A stretch of DNA of 64,000 bases from Ischnura elegans (GCF_921293095.1 NC_060254.1:4588001-4652000); one strand, 5' to 3'; positions 10,045 through 20,869 are shown, counted from the first letter of the stretch. Notes: generated from the letters alone by a model not told the origin. Program-made: numbers and translations.

Positions 10045-10099
10045 CTTGGATCCATCCCTGATCCCAATCCAATCCCAATCCCAATCTTAAAATGATAAA

Positions 10100-12080
10100 A
10101 ATTCAGCCAATCAGTGATGTATAAAAAAAGTAAAGCTTATGCTACAATTAAAGTTAAGTTCGAACTCAAAGAGAACCAATGTGTCTAATATTTATACGCC
10201 ACTTTCATTATGAGGTTTTTGGCTTTTACTTTGCAGTGCACCATTTTCCTCTAGGAACCCTAATGAATTACCTTCAACAAATATATTCAAAGCTACAGAC
10301 ACTAACCTCAACCCTTAAGAAACAAATAAATGGCAATGTGGTACCCTATTCATACATACTGGTGAGAAAGGATAGTTGAACGTTCAATGTCAGGGTATTT
10401 CGTGTAAAATGTAGAACTTACCCAATCAGTAATTTTAGCATCTTGCACTAGTTCTTCCTATGTTGCTCCCTCGCCAAATGACACCCTTGGAACCTGCTTG
10501 AACAGCAGCAGCAACATGCAAGTGATAATGCAAATCAAATTTATTAATTTATTCCAATGGTAAACATTACTAATCACTAGAATATAGAATCACCGCAAAA
10601 GGAAATGGCAGAAAGTCCCCCTACGGCTAAGGATAAACACCATAAATGGATTTAGGAGTACAATATCCTAGGTTTATCGCAACATATCACTAAGAAATGC
10701 ATTTAAAGAAGTTTTTATTGCAACAGAAATCATGATATCTCCAAGATATCATTAAAACCGTATTATTTTCACACAATACCGCATCAGGTCTTGAATAAGT
10801 TATATCTACACATTAACAATAAGCTTCCACTCCACTCTTAACAATCACTATTTATATAAGATTTATAAAAGCACAATTAAACGCACAGGCTTAATAAAAG
10901 TAAATATAAAAGTAAAACAATAAGTTCTAGAGAAATGTACATGAATAATATACACACTGACAATAACGCATTGAAATTGAAATGGTGTACGAAGAAATAA
11001 TCAAAAACTCCTAGTTATCCATAGCCATATTTTTTTAATAACTCTCAATAATTAGGCATGAATGGTACCGTCCTCTTTGATAATCACTGAAGCCATTTCA
11101 GAAAAACCTAATTAATTATATATTTCCATATTTTACAATTAGTTACTAAGCTCGAATACGTACCACAAGTAAATATTCGGCCAAAGATGTTGAAACTTCA
11201 AGTACACAGGAGCAGACAGCAGTATAAGCACTGGGCCACGACAAAAGTTTGGTGTTGATGTATTTTTCCGTTTTAACCAGCCCTAGGAATGTGATCCTCT
11301 TCAAACAAAACTGGAATTAAAAATTCGGAATGAGTCAAGGAAAAGATCAGTCGCAATAGCGACTCGTCGAGATTTTAATTGCATCCTAAAATTAAGCATT
11401 CACACTACTTCGAAATATAATAGTCATTCTTCTCATGAACAACACACAAATAAAGCAATGAAAAGCGGAGTTTCGTCCACTAATATGTATCCGGATATGC
11501 AGATTCTAGTCAAAAACGTAATTGTCTTTATTGTTGTAAATGACCGTAAGATTACTTCATACCGGCATTGACAAAAACAAATATTTTTTTTTAATACAAA
11601 ACTAGCAGCACTAATAGTTATTGTTACACTTTGGTACGTAGTAAAGAACTAAGTCAATCATCTCTGCAACCCAGACTAAATATTATATTTTTGTCACAAA
11701 ATTTCACATATTCCATTGATGAATAGAAAACACAGAAGCACAAAAACACTCGTCAAGAACCTCGCCGGATTATCTGTACCGGAATACATATTTTTAAAAA
11801 TAACAACTTATGCACAGTTCAAACCTAATAATTGAAATACGTGGATCAACACTATTAAAATTTAAGGTAATAGTATTAAAGGAACCATTAAGTGCAGAAA
11901 AACTTACCTCACGTAGGCGGGAAGACGTTGTTTGGTGTCACTTGTCCCTTCGGCGTATTTGAAGCCATTTCGCTCCAAGCCAAGTCAAATACATGTTTAG
12001 GAAACAAGAAGTATTAACATTCGCCATCCACACGGCTAGATGACTCGATCGTGTGCTTCAGTCGACATAGCGGCTAAACT
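10100..12080. other. Intronic AT-rich DNA, nothing recognised
   Basis: Between LINE-1 and the hAT remnant I see no coding exon, RNA gene or clear transposon boundary. Short ORFs here lack family motifs. It lies inside the 15.9-kb intron between the exons at 20769-20859 and 4868-4914. Confidence 0.5.
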
Positions 12081-12129
12081 TGCATTATTCATTGGAATTG
12101 AGTCTTAAATAAATAGTCGAATGAACGAA

Positions 12130-13540
12130 AGGGGAGAATTGAACTCCTACCTCACTTTCGTCAACAGAGACGCCACAATGGCTTCTTAGACGAAAAATCC
12201 AGGGTACTGCCAGCGGTAGCGTAGGTTCAGCCTCTCCTTCAAGATCATCTGTAGCTTCCTTAAAAGGCTTAAGAAAGGCTACCATCTCAGCTACCAGGTC
12301 GGAATTGTAATTGTTTGCGAGGTGTACTCTTTCACTGTCACGGAGCAACTGTAAAACTCCGTCCTGTTGCTTGTGAATGGAATTTAGCATAGTGTAAATG
12401 CTGCTCCATCTTGTATCGACGTCCTGATGGAGAGTTCTTTCTAGCCGTGAGACAAGCCCAGATCTCTTCATTAACCCGACTATTTTTTCTTGCTGCCTGA
12501 ATAGCAACATAAACCTGGGGTACCTCCGTTTTGAGGAAATTCTCTTCATGAAACGTGTGCCTCAAAACAGTATTTAAGCAGTGAGCTAAACAAGGAAGTC
12601 GATCGTACATTTTCAGAGCCTTTTTGATGTTTGAACCCTGATCTGTCACGAAGGTCACTTTAAAAAGATCCTCACTACTTATGCCTATTTCAGCCAATTG
12701 ACCGAGTAACTCTTCCTTAATATTTGCCCCGGTTTTCGAGATATCTGGAAACTTGGTCGTGATAAGCACATTTGCCTGTAATTTCCATTCACCAGCTTCT
12801 TCGATTATGCGACTGGAGGTAGCCGTCATATAGTGAGTGAACTTTGCGATAATTATCCGTCCAAAGGTCCATAGTCATAGAAAGTTCCTTGGTAGCTATG
12901 GCTTCTTTTAATTTGGGGATGAGAGTAGCTCGAATTTGATTAGCCCTTTCACGCAAGGAACGGGCTACCGTACTTGGATGAGGTAGCACGTCTTTGGCCT
13001 CTAAGGGTCCGTACTTCACCCCAATATTAATTAACTCTTGCGCGAGGTCCTTGAACCCTTCTCCACCCACTGTCGCAAATGGACCCAAGTCTTTTGCACA
13101 CATGTCTACGCACTTGTCCCTCACACGGTCCTTGTCATCCCGAGAAACAACAGGTGTGGCTGGAGAAACATTTCTTTCGATTTTGCACTTGTGCCGTTTC
13201 ATGCCAGACGTACTTGCCTTATGCACAAGAACAGCTTGGCACGATTCTGTTGCACATCTCACATAACCCAGGGGCTTGCGTGTCTGAGAATCTAATACAA
13301 CCTGTCCGATAAACAAGTGGTTAGAACTTCATAAGTTAATGCATTACAGTTCCATATGCAAAATATTTCGCTGGTTACCTGAAAGTTTTTCCAACATGGA
13401 CTATTTCTCCCTATGTTCCAAGCAACTATGCATGTTCCCTCTTCAATTTTCTTCACTACTTCTTCTTTTGTATAATGGGCTCTATCGCCATCTTTATACT
13501 GTTCAACATGGTCATTTTCCTCAGAAAGAGCGTCAGCCAT
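12130..13540 (-). pseudogene. hAT transposase (hobo/Hermes-like, BED zinc finger), frameshifted
   Basis: Probable start MADALSEEN at 13540. A 77-bp intron (13302-13378, GTAACC…GGACAG) joins WKNFQ to VVLDSQTRKPLGYVRC. It completes a BED finger (C..C…H….C) at about residues 45-90. Next come the Hermes-type DNA-binding segment (KDLGPFATVGGEGFKDL) and the start of the RNase-H-like core (LSMTMDLWTD, then FVTDQGSNIKKA and LPCLAHCLNTVL). The frame is broken near 12835 and again near 12530. A third segment (DTRWSSIYTMLNS, FLKPFKEATDDLEGE) follows, and the C-terminal hATC dimerisation motif is not found. Terminal inverted repeats were not identified. It is a dead copy in an intron. Confidence 0.85.
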
Positions 13541-13918
13541 CTCGCTAGGTGTCCCCAAAAACGGAATAAAACCGAAACACCCAAAACCTTGCACGAAACG
13601 CGACGATTTGTTAGGGAACTTCGCGTTAGGAATATTGTATTTTTAATGTTCTTGGACACGTTAACTTATAAGAGAAACATTACAATAACTCTGTTTTAGC
13701 TGCAGATACTTATCTTTTTTTTTCTAAATTCTCTTTGTTTGTTTGTTTTCGAATTTCTCTTTGTTTATCAGCACTCTTGGTAACGTCCATATCTACAAAA
13801 TCGGCGTCACAGCGCCATCTCTGCATTAAACAATAAACTTAGGAATTCAACTTGATTTTAACATAATTACTTCAACAAGGAAGGTTCGTGCAAGTCTGCT
13901 AGAAAGCCAGCTAGTAGA

Positions 13919-13955
13919 TTTGACGGATAGCACATACTATGTGCTATCCGCCAAA
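13919..13955. repeat. 37-bp imperfect palindrome
   Basis: The perfect 12-nt arms GGATAGCACATA and TATGTGCTATCC are separated by one base and extend with one mismatch to TTTGAC/GCCAAA. It sits next to a GC-rich cluster of CTCCCG/CGGGAG motifs (13960-14082). Both may belong to a terminus of a DNA transposon. Confidence 0.7.
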
Positions 13956-13959
13956 TTGC

Positions 13960-14082
13960 CGGGAGCGACGAGAGCTCAATCCCGCTCGCTCCCGAGACCG
14001 CAATCCGGGATTGTTCGCTCCCGGGAGTGAGACTACCAGTTTGACTCCCGAGAGCGAGACTCGAGCGGGAGCGGAACGGCTT
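13960..14082. repeat. Cluster of CTCCCG / CGGGAG motifs in both orientations
   Basis: At least six copies of a CTCCCG(A/G)GAGCG-like motif and its reverse complement lie within about 120 bp, in otherwise AT-rich DNA. It resembles a subterminal binding-site array of a hAT-type element. The hAT coding remnant starts 420 bp away. Assignment is uncertain. Confidence 0.45.
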
Positions 14083-14850
14083 TTGCGCGCCTCTAGCTTT
14101 AAGTAGTACCCTACTATTGCTTAAGTCATCTGCTTACTGATTTTCCGTCATAATACTAGATTTAATGAACCTATTTTACAGGAGGAGGCAAAAATGAGCG
14201 AAACAATGCAAAGCAGATTATTGATGACATTGAAAGTGTAATGCTGAACAGCAAAATCGATATACTATTGGGATACTTTTTTGGTAGCACTGTTTTGTGG
14301 GAAGGAAAGGACAGCTGTGCAAAACACATTTTCAAAGATTAACAAAGCTCTAATGCTGATTATGATCTGCTAATGGACGTGGAACTTCACAAGCGTCTAC
14401 ACCAAAACCTCTATAAGCAACCAGGAAGAAATATGCTCTCATGCATTTTCAATGGAAACACCAGAGGCCTTCATTAAACATTCCACTTTACAAGGTAGAT
14501 GATGCAAACATTAGACAATGGTTAATCTAATATGTTGAAGCTTCTTTTTTAAATTATGTAATTTAGAAGCTGCATTAGACCATTAGTAAGCAAAATATTT
14601 ACTTGTTTTTATGTGCTTTTGAAATAAAAACTATGCTATGGAAGAAGATATGATTCCTTAGCAGTTCATGTCGTAGAATATCCAGAGAGGATTCTGGACA
14701 TGTAGGTAAGAATTCAGAACAAGACAAATGATTTTTCTTGTGGAATTTTCATACTTAACTTGCACTTGCAGGTGACCGTGAAGGATTGCCAGTGGCTAGT
14801 CTGGTGTTATTTTCTTGAATACTGAAATATTAATGCTTTCCATTTGATGT

Positions 14851-15263
14851 TAATTATGTACCATTCTCATTTTAGGCCCTCCTACGAGCACTAAGTTTGT
14901 CATAGCATTGACTAGGGTCAATTTATCCAACTAATCTACTGTCTACACTGACAGCTGTTCTGTTCAACTGACTACAGCTGTTCCATAATGCATAAGAACA
15001 CATTTGTATTTCATGAATAGCGATCAAATGAATAGGAAATGCTGTGATTTCTTTAGATGATGCATTAGGATTCATTCCACTTCACGTTTTTTACTTCTCC
15101 AAAACTCAACAGTTACCACCTTATCCATGTTTTTTCCTTGAAAATATCTAACTTGCACATATGTGCATTCAGTCTAGACAGCAGATTTGTTGCATAAATT
15201 TACCCAGTCAATGCAATGATAAATGAAATTAGGTGGGCCTAAAATGAGAATGGCACGTAATTA
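14851..15263. mobile_element. Small foldback/MITE with about 29-bp inverted ends
   Basis: TAATTATGTACCATTCTCAT…AGGCCC at 14851-14878 is the reverse complement, with few mismatches, of 15235-15263. The roughly 350 bp between them has no ORF. Target duplication and superfamily were not resolved. Confidence 0.5.
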
Positions 15264-15929
15264 GGATCAATTGTATTGCCATTAAAATAAAATTTATTTC
15301 AGGGGAAAATAACTCCACTTTTGGTGATGAAACAACAATGTCACCCTTTGCATGTGTCTATTCATTGGTAATCTCCAATACTTAATGATTAATTTTTTCC
15401 CTTTGCATTCCAAGAAATCCAAAATTAATGAATCTAAACCTCAAAGCAGATAAAGTTTTGCGGAAGGAAAGAGTTTCCGACCACAGGCTTACATGAAATA
15501 AAAATCCCAAAGAGATGAAGAGGAAGTTTCCTAGTGCATGACTTGGGTGCTGAGCACTGGACCACCATTGTCCGCATGTTTAAGTCTTTCAAAACGGTAT
15601 TTTATTACAGCCGCAATTGTTTTAACTATTGGTTATATATGGAGGATGATCCCTGGACAAGGTACCATGGACTGCAAGTCCATAAAGGTTGGATTGGATT
15701 CCGAGTCCCGGTTGAGGGACAATCCTAGCTAAAGTCGTTAATAATCACTCTTTAGTGTTATATAAAACATAGATAAATTTAATTCGTCAGCAAGAGAACA
15801 AAAGATATATGTAAATGCATTTCAAGCACAGCCAGAAAAAATAAAGGCTCTCCACATGGTGGTCGACTGCACCACCATTATTTGAAAAAGCGCAGAGCTG
15901 CTGCGCTTTATGATAGGAGTGGATTCAAG

Positions 15930-16967
15930 ATGGCGGATAGTGAACTAGCTTGTGCGTTATGCTCCGAAGTAATTGGCGAAAACCAAACGTTTTTATCGTG
16001 CGAATATGGCTGTAATGATATCTTTCATTTAGGATGCGTTGGTGTCTCTAAATCGTTAGCTAATTCAGTGATTAACAGTGAAAATTTCCTTTATCGCTGC
16101 AAAAAATGTGTGACTTCGCCGCCATGTGACTCGCCGCCATGTGACTCGCCGCCATGTGACTCGCCGCCATGTGACTCATTAAGCCAGATCCATAAAAGAC
16201 AGGAAGACATGTTCAAATTAATTCTTAAACTACAATTCAATGTTTCTTGTTGTGTAGAATTAATTGAATCGCAAAAGAATGAAATAGTGTCATTAAAGAA
16301 CGAACTTCGATCCAAGGTGGACTCAAGTAACAGCTCGACGTACGCTAACAAAGTAGTGTGCGCTCAAGAACTCTCTACGTTCAAACCTGTGCCTGCCGTC
16401 CATCCTCCAGCAAATCCTGTGCAAAAAAGTTCATCGATGATTAGAGTAGATTATAGTAAAAATCCTCAGCAAACTACCAAACTGAGGAATGTTACCAAAC
16501 ATGTGACCTTTGTCCCCAAAACAGTTAGTATTGATTCCAATGCGAGTAAAGATGTCAATCTAGTAAAGATTGATCCAACGAGGGAAACTCCTGATAATGG
16601 TGATAGTTACACAGTAGTGAAATCGAGACGTCGCAGGAAAACCCCGCTGGCCGTTGGTACCAAACCTCCTTCAGTGTGTACCCTGTCGGCAGTTCCACGG
16701 AAGACGCATCTGCATGTGTGGAGGTTTCTTCCAGAGACCACAATTGAGAATGTGTCTGATTTTGTCGTAAAAGTAGTTCCTGGGTCATCGAGTAAGGACT
16801 TAGACATCGAACAGCTTAAGGTAAGGGATAATAAATATGCCTCATTTCGGGTATCTGTGAGTCCCGATATCGGCAACGTCCTAATTGACAATGACGTGTG
16901 GCCAGAAGGTGTAGTGGTGGACAGATATTTTTTTCGGAATGCAACAAAGAATCCCCTTCCCGGATAG
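15930..16967 (+). CDS. LINE-2 ORF1: PHD finger, coiled coil and RRM-like protein
   Basis: The start at 15930 is preferred over an upstream in-frame ATG (15882) because it sits in CAAGATGGCG, the same context as LINE-1 ORF1. An N-terminal C4HC3-like PHD finger runs from CALCSEVIG to YRCKKC. Four tandem CDSPP units follow, encoded by a perfect 15-bp repeat. A coiled-coil-like segment (about 85-135) and a basic middle region follow. The C-terminal RRM-like fold runs from HLHVWRFLP to VVVDRYFFRN. This resembles nucleic-acid-binding ORF1 proteins of CR1/L2-type LINEs. The last 70 nt overlap ORF2 in the -1 frame, with a U-UUU-UUU heptamer at 16928-16934. Confidence 0.85.
   Translation: MADSELACALCSEVIGENQTFLSCEYGCNDIFHLGCVGVSKSLANSVINSENFLYRCKKCVTSPPCDSPPCDSPPCDSPPCDSLSQIHKRQEDMFKLILKLQFNVSCCVELIESQKNEIVSLKNELRSKVDSSNSSTYANKVVCAQELSTFKPVPAVHPPANPVQKSSSMIRVDYSKNPQQTTKLRNVTKHVTFVPKTVSIDSNASKDVNLVKIDPTRETPDNGDSYTVVKSRRRRKTPLAVGTKPPSVCTLSAVPRKTHLHVWRFLPETTIENVSDFVVKVVPGSSSKDLDIEQLKVRDNKYASFRVSVSPDIGNVLIDNDVWPEGVVVDRYFFRNATKNPLPG
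16116..16175 (+). repeat. Perfect 15-bp tandem repeat, four units, inside LINE-2 ORF1
   Basis: The unit TCGCCGCCATGTGAC occurs four times without mismatch and keeps the frame, encoding repeated Ser-Pro-Pro-Cys-Asp. A perfect repeat implies recent expansion, so copy number should vary between family members. Confidence 0.95.
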
Positions 16968-19822
16968 TTGACTCGCAGATAAAAGTGCTACATCTGAATA
17001 TTCAATGTATTCGCAATAAACTGCTTGAACTTGAAGTGCTCGCGAGTGACTATAAACCGGATGTGATTTGTTTAAGTGAACACTGGTTAAACCAAGAAGA
17101 AATATGCGCAATAAAACTCCCAGGGTATCGCACTGTCGATGTTTTCTGCCGTATAAACTATAAAAATGGGGGTGTAATTATATTACTGGAAGAATCACTC
17201 TGCCACACACCAGTTAAATGTACGAATTTTCCAAGATCGACTGATAAAATTTTTGAGTATTGTATTGTTGAAATTATGAAAGACGAGTGTAAATTCATTG
17301 TAGTTTCACTGTATCGATCTCCATCCACTGATTTCCGGGTGTTTCTGGATAAATTTCAACGATTAATTGAAGAAATTCATAAATGTAACAGGTACTCTAA
17401 AATTATAATAACCGGTGATTTCCACTGCAATTTACTCCACAATACAAAAGACAAAACTGATTTCTTAAATATTCTTGCCGCTTTTGATATCAAAATAACA
17501 AACTTTGCTCCCACTAGAGTTACTCACTCCACTCAAACAGTGATAGACAACATCCTAACCAACATTGACCTCAAAGATGTGAGCACCCAGGTAACTCATG
17601 AGCATATCTCAGATCATCTTCCCTTAATTGCTACCTTTAGATACAATGCAAATCCTGAAGCAAAGTGCCAAATCAAAAGAAACTTTTCTGACCAGAATAT
17701 GTCACATTTCCTACTGTCTCTCAATTCCCAGGACTGGTCAGAGGTCTTTAATGCTAAATCTTTTGAGGAGAGTTTCCATAGTTTTTACTCAGTTTATCTG
17801 CACCATTTTAATGTGTCATTTCCTATGGAAACGAGAAAAATACATTCTTTTAGACAAAAAAAGTCCTGGATCACAAATGATATAAAATTCTACTCATCAC
17901 TCCTTAAAAAACTGGCATATGAAACAAAATTGTCTGGTAGTTCCAAAAGCAAAGACCATTACAAACTCATGAAAAAACAGTACAGACTTCTTCTCTCGAA
18001 AGCTAAAAAAACATATAATGATGCAACTTTATCTAAAGCTACTAATAAAACTAAAGCTGCTTGGAAAATTATAAATAGTGCCAAAAACAAAGATGAAAAC
18101 TATGTCTTACCCAGCTCTCAATTCACTTCTAGTGAAAAGTCAAAATGTATGTATGATCTAGCTGATGCTTTTAATAAGCATTTTAGTTTGTTACCTGACA
18201 CCTCAGATGTAAGTCCTGGCACTAATTCTGCTGCGTTTAAGGCACCTTCTATCTTTATGATGCCCTCCAATGAAATAGAGCTAAAGTCCGTAATAGCAAA
18301 TTCATGCCAATACAGTTATAGTTCTGGTGTTGATGAGATCCCTGGTAATGTAATATACCTCAGCTATGATATGATTAAGTCTCCATTTCTGCATCTAGTT
18401 AATGAATCTCTGAGACTTGGAATTTTTCCAAACTCACTCAAAGTGTCTAAGATTGTGCCCTCTTATAAGAATAAAGGTAATACTGATGATTTGAATAACT
18501 ATAGGCCAATTGCACTGCAAAATGCATTTTCCAAAATTTTTGAAAAAATAGTCTACTCAAGATTTGTATCATTTTTAGACAAACATAAACTACTTTCTAG
18601 TAATCAACATGGGTTTACAAAAGGAAAATCCACAGTTACTGCTATTGCTCATGCAATTGATAAAATACTGGTATCCATTGATAATAGAAATGAAACTATG
18701 GCTTTATTCTATGATTTTACGAAAGCATTTGATCTTGTAAATCATGACCAGCTATTGATTAAACTTTATAGATTGGGCATTAGGGGTACTCCGCATCAAT
18801 GGATAAAATCATATCTACACAATAGATCTCAGGTGGTGACCATAAAATTTGATGGAGTCAAATATACTCCAACTGCTCGTCATTCAACAGTGGGTGTTCC
18901 ACAAGGATCAACTCTTGGTCCACTATTATTTTTATTATATGCAAATGACCTTTCATCATCCTTATCTTGTAATCAAAATAATACACCAGTTTTATATGCT
19001 GATGACACGACAGTGATAGTGTCATCCAATTCTGAACAATCATTGATTGATCAAGCTCAGTTAATTTCAAATGAGATCAGTAAATGGTCAAAGGATAACT
19101 TTTTAATTATTAACCCTAACAAAAGCAATTTAATGCACTTTAAGACCAGTGGCCCACGATCAGAAAACATCAGTGTAAGTCTGAACAGTAAACCTATTGA
19201 TCAAGTGGATAACTGTAAATTCTTAGGAATACATCTGGATTACAAAATGTCCTGGGCAGACCACATTGTATATATCAGCGGCAAACTTAGTTCTACTTGC
19301 TACTTGTTAAGACAGCTCAGTTCCACAGTGGAAAGGAAAACTTTATTAAACCTATATTACAGTGACTTTTATTCACATGTTACTTACAGTGTAATTTTCT
19401 GGGGATCAACTTATAAATCCATTAAAATATTCTGTCTACAAAAACGGGCCATGAGAATAATTGCTCATAAAGGCTATAGGTCTCCCAGTAGACCAATATT
19501 TAAAGAATTGCTTGTACTACCCATTCCGTGTGTATATATATTGTCAACTATTATGTATATAAAGAATAACCTGAAAAATTTCACTTTCAATAACAGTGTA
19601 CATAGCCATAACACTAGATCGCAAAGTGATATTCATCACAATTTTGTACGCACCAGAGTTACTAAAATGGGGCCCACAGAAATGGGCATCAAACTTTTTA
19701 ACAAATTACCGAAGGAGATTAAAAATGTAAATAATTCTAATTTGTTTAAAGCCAAGTTAAAAAAACTACTTCTGGCTAAAATGTATTATTCAGTTGATGA
19801 ATACTTAGGTGATGAATTTTAA
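16898..19822 (+). CDS. LINE-2 ORF2: AP endonuclease and reverse transcriptase
   Basis: Open frame of 974 codons overlapping ORF1. The first AUG is about 127 codons in, so expression probably depends on ORF1 translation. Endonuclease motifs are LNIQCIRNK, VICLSEHWL, ITGDFHCNLL and SDHLPLIATF (catalytic SDH intact; the usual GDFN reads GDFH). RT motifs are NNYRPIALQNAFSKIFEK, HGFTKGKST, YDFTKAFDLVNH, GVPQGSTLGPLLFLLYANDL and the catalytic YADD. The C-terminal region has LQKRAMRII and RPIFKELLVLP, which are decayed in LINE-1. The product performs target-primed reverse transcription. No internal stops. Confidence 0.93.
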   Translation: MARRCSGGQIFFSECNKESPSRIVDSQIKVLHLNIQCIRNKLLELEVLASDYKPDVICLSEHWLNQEEICAIKLPGYRTVDVFCRINYKNGGVIILLEESLCHTPVKCTNFPRSTDKIFEYCIVEIMKDECKFIVVSLYRSPSTDFRVFLDKFQRLIEEIHKCNRYSKIIITGDFHCNLLHNTKDKTDFLNILAAFDIKITNFAPTRVTHSTQTVIDNILTNIDLKDVSTQVTHEHISDHLPLIATFRYNANPEAKCQIKRNFSDQNMSHFLLSLNSQDWSEVFNAKSFEESFHSFYSVYLHHFNVSFPMETRKIHSFRQKKSWITNDIKFYSSLLKKLAYETKLSGSSKSKDHYKLMKKQYRLLLSKAKKTYNDATLSKATNKTKAAWKIINSAKNKDENYVLPSSQFTSSEKSKCMYDLADAFNKHFSLLPDTSDVSPGTNSAAFKAPSIFMMPSNEIELKSVIANSCQYSYSSGVDEIPGNVIYLSYDMIKSPFLHLVNESLRLGIFPNSLKVSKIVPSYKNKGNTDDLNNYRPIALQNAFSKIFEKIVYSRFVSFLDKHKLLSSNQHGFTKGKSTVTAIAHAIDKILVSIDNRNETMALFYDFTKAFDLVNHDQLLIKLYRLGIRGTPHQWIKSYLHNRSQVVTIKFDGVKYTPTARHSTVGVPQGSTLGPLLFLLYANDLSSSLSCNQNNTPVLYADDTTVIVSSNSEQSLIDQAQLISNEISKWSKDNFLIINPNKSNLMHFKTSGPRSENISVSLNSKPIDQVDNCKFLGIHLDYKMSWADHIVYISGKLSSTCYLLRQLSSTVERKTLLNLYYSDFYSHVTYSVIFWGSTYKSIKIFCLQKRAMRIIAHKGYRSPSRPIFKELLVLPIPCVYILSTIMYIKNNLKNFTFNNSVHSHNTRSQSDIHHNFVRTRVTKMGPTEMGIKLFNKLPKEIKNVNNSNLFKAKLKKLLLAKMYYSVDEYLGDEF
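16928..16934 (+). promoter_or_regulatory. Candidate -1 ribosomal frameshift site (T-TTT-TTT)
   Basis: In the ORF1 frame the codons read TAT TTT TTT CGG. The heptamer T-TTT-TTT is the canonical X-XXY-YYZ arrangement, and a -1 slip enters the ORF2 frame at TCG GAA. ORF1 ends 33 bases further on. A downstream stem or pseudoknot was not tested. Confidence 0.5.
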
Positions 19823-19979
19823 CTCTTTATGTTAACAGGTAATTATTCCTGATTAATTATGTATATCTGTATTTTTCTGTATTTACATGTATTATTGACG
19901 TGCCTTATATCTTGACCATTGCGAATGTACTAGATCGTTGGGCAAATAAAGATATTATTATTATTATTATGGTCACTCC

Positions 19980-20765
19980 TCCTCGCAGCGCCCGATCATC
20001 ATCATCAGAGCGTGAAGAAGATTGACCGACGCCATCTCTTCAGCTGCACTCTTGTCAGGACCTTCACCAAATTTCACCAACTCCGGAGTGGTACCCAGAC
20101 TAGCAGCGCACAATGCATTCCCAACTGTACAAGGGAGAGCAGAATTAGGCCAACGCGTACATCAACCCACGACTTGTTCTTTCAAAAACACCATTGAACA
20201 ACAACTAAGATTACCCGGGTAATTTTTTCAGTTTCTTGAGTAAGCTAAAGATTTCTCAGGCATCAGACAAAATTTATCCTTTCAACAAAAATTCAAAGTT
20301 TCACCTTCATTCTTTATTCACCATGGAATCTTCTAAAAATAGGTTGAATTTAATGTAGATTTGAGAAAAATGGAAAAATCTCGCGTTTATGAAAAAATTT
20401 AAGTTAGGAAAATAGTTTTAGCTTCTAATTAAATCGTTATCGATAAAAGCAGAAGATTCCGCAAAAGTAAGAGGTTTATGATAGGATACAACCCAACTAG
20501 AGGCCACACCCCACCCAAGGGAGAAAAAAAATACCTGACCAGAAACCAAAAATTCTGCCCTGCAAACCACTGCAATTAGGAGTGGCAATTAAGAGACTTT
20601 GGTTTGAATCCAAACTGAGCCACCAGAGTTTTTCACAGCCAGCATCAGCCTTGATTGAAACCCACTTTGCCTAACTGTGTGGGAAGTCACTTTTCAGAAG
20701 CAGTGTTTGGAAATAATGTTAAAGAGCTGCTCGAGTCAGCCACACAGCATACACAAGAGTGCACT
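19980..20765. other. Intronic DNA without recognised feature
   Basis: No exon, RNA gene or transposon boundary is supported between the LINE-2 tail and the next dsRBD exon. Confidence 0.45.
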
Positions 20766-20768
20766 TAC

Positions 20769-20859
20769 GATTAGATTTCATGAACATGTAATCAAGAGGA
20801 AGGTCATTCCCTTCTGCAAACTTCTCCAAAGTCTCCTTGGGTGTGTGGCTCAACGCAAA
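20769..20859 (-). CDS. dsRNA-binding protein, penultimate coding exon
   Basis: 91 nt, with acceptor TGCTTTCAG before 20859 and donor GTAAGTG after 20769. In the phase left by the exon at 28978-29142 it reads FALSHTPKETLEKFAEGND followed by LPLDYMFMKSN and one leftover base. The pattern helix, then LPLDYMF strand, resembles the start of a third, divergent dsRBD (in TARBP2 and PRKRA the third domain mediates Dicer contact). The leftover base joins with GT of the exon at 4868-4914. It was identified from splice sites, phase and domain fit, without similarity search. Confidence 0.6.
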
Positions 20860-20869
20860 CTGAAAGCAA

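Larger units (their letters stand above)
5943..10088 (-). mobile_element. LINE-1 of this window: CR1/L2/Jockey-group non-LTR retrotransposon, nearly full length
   Basis: The 5' end lies near 10088, where GGGATT-like repeats precede ORF1. The 3' end carries AATAAAGATAAAGATAAAGA, a microsatellite tail without long poly(A). ORF1 (PHD-like finger plus esterase-like domain) is followed in the same frame by ORF2 (AP endonuclease plus reverse transcriptase), separated by a single UGA. The last part of ORF2 is decayed. GATTGGC occurs beside both ends and could be a 7-bp target duplication, which is weak evidence. It lies in sense orientation inside the 15.9-kb intron of the dsRBD gene. Confidence 0.9.
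15860..19972 (+). mobile_element. LINE-2 of this window: CR1/L2/Jockey-group non-LTR retrotransposon, apparently intact
   Basis: ORF1 starts at CAAGATGGCG, ORF2 is open for 974 codons, and the 3' end is AATAAAGATATTATTATTAT…, a (TTA)n tail. The family differs from LINE-1 (no esterase in ORF1, different tail) but has the same overall architecture. No stop or frameshift was seen in either ORF, so this copy could be young or active. The exact 5' end and target duplication were not fixed. It lies antisense to the dsRBD gene in its last intron. Confidence 0.9.

Noticed and set aside
10055-10090. Telomere-like GGGATT repeats
   Set aside because: Only a few imperfect units, located at the LINE-1 5' end; not an array.
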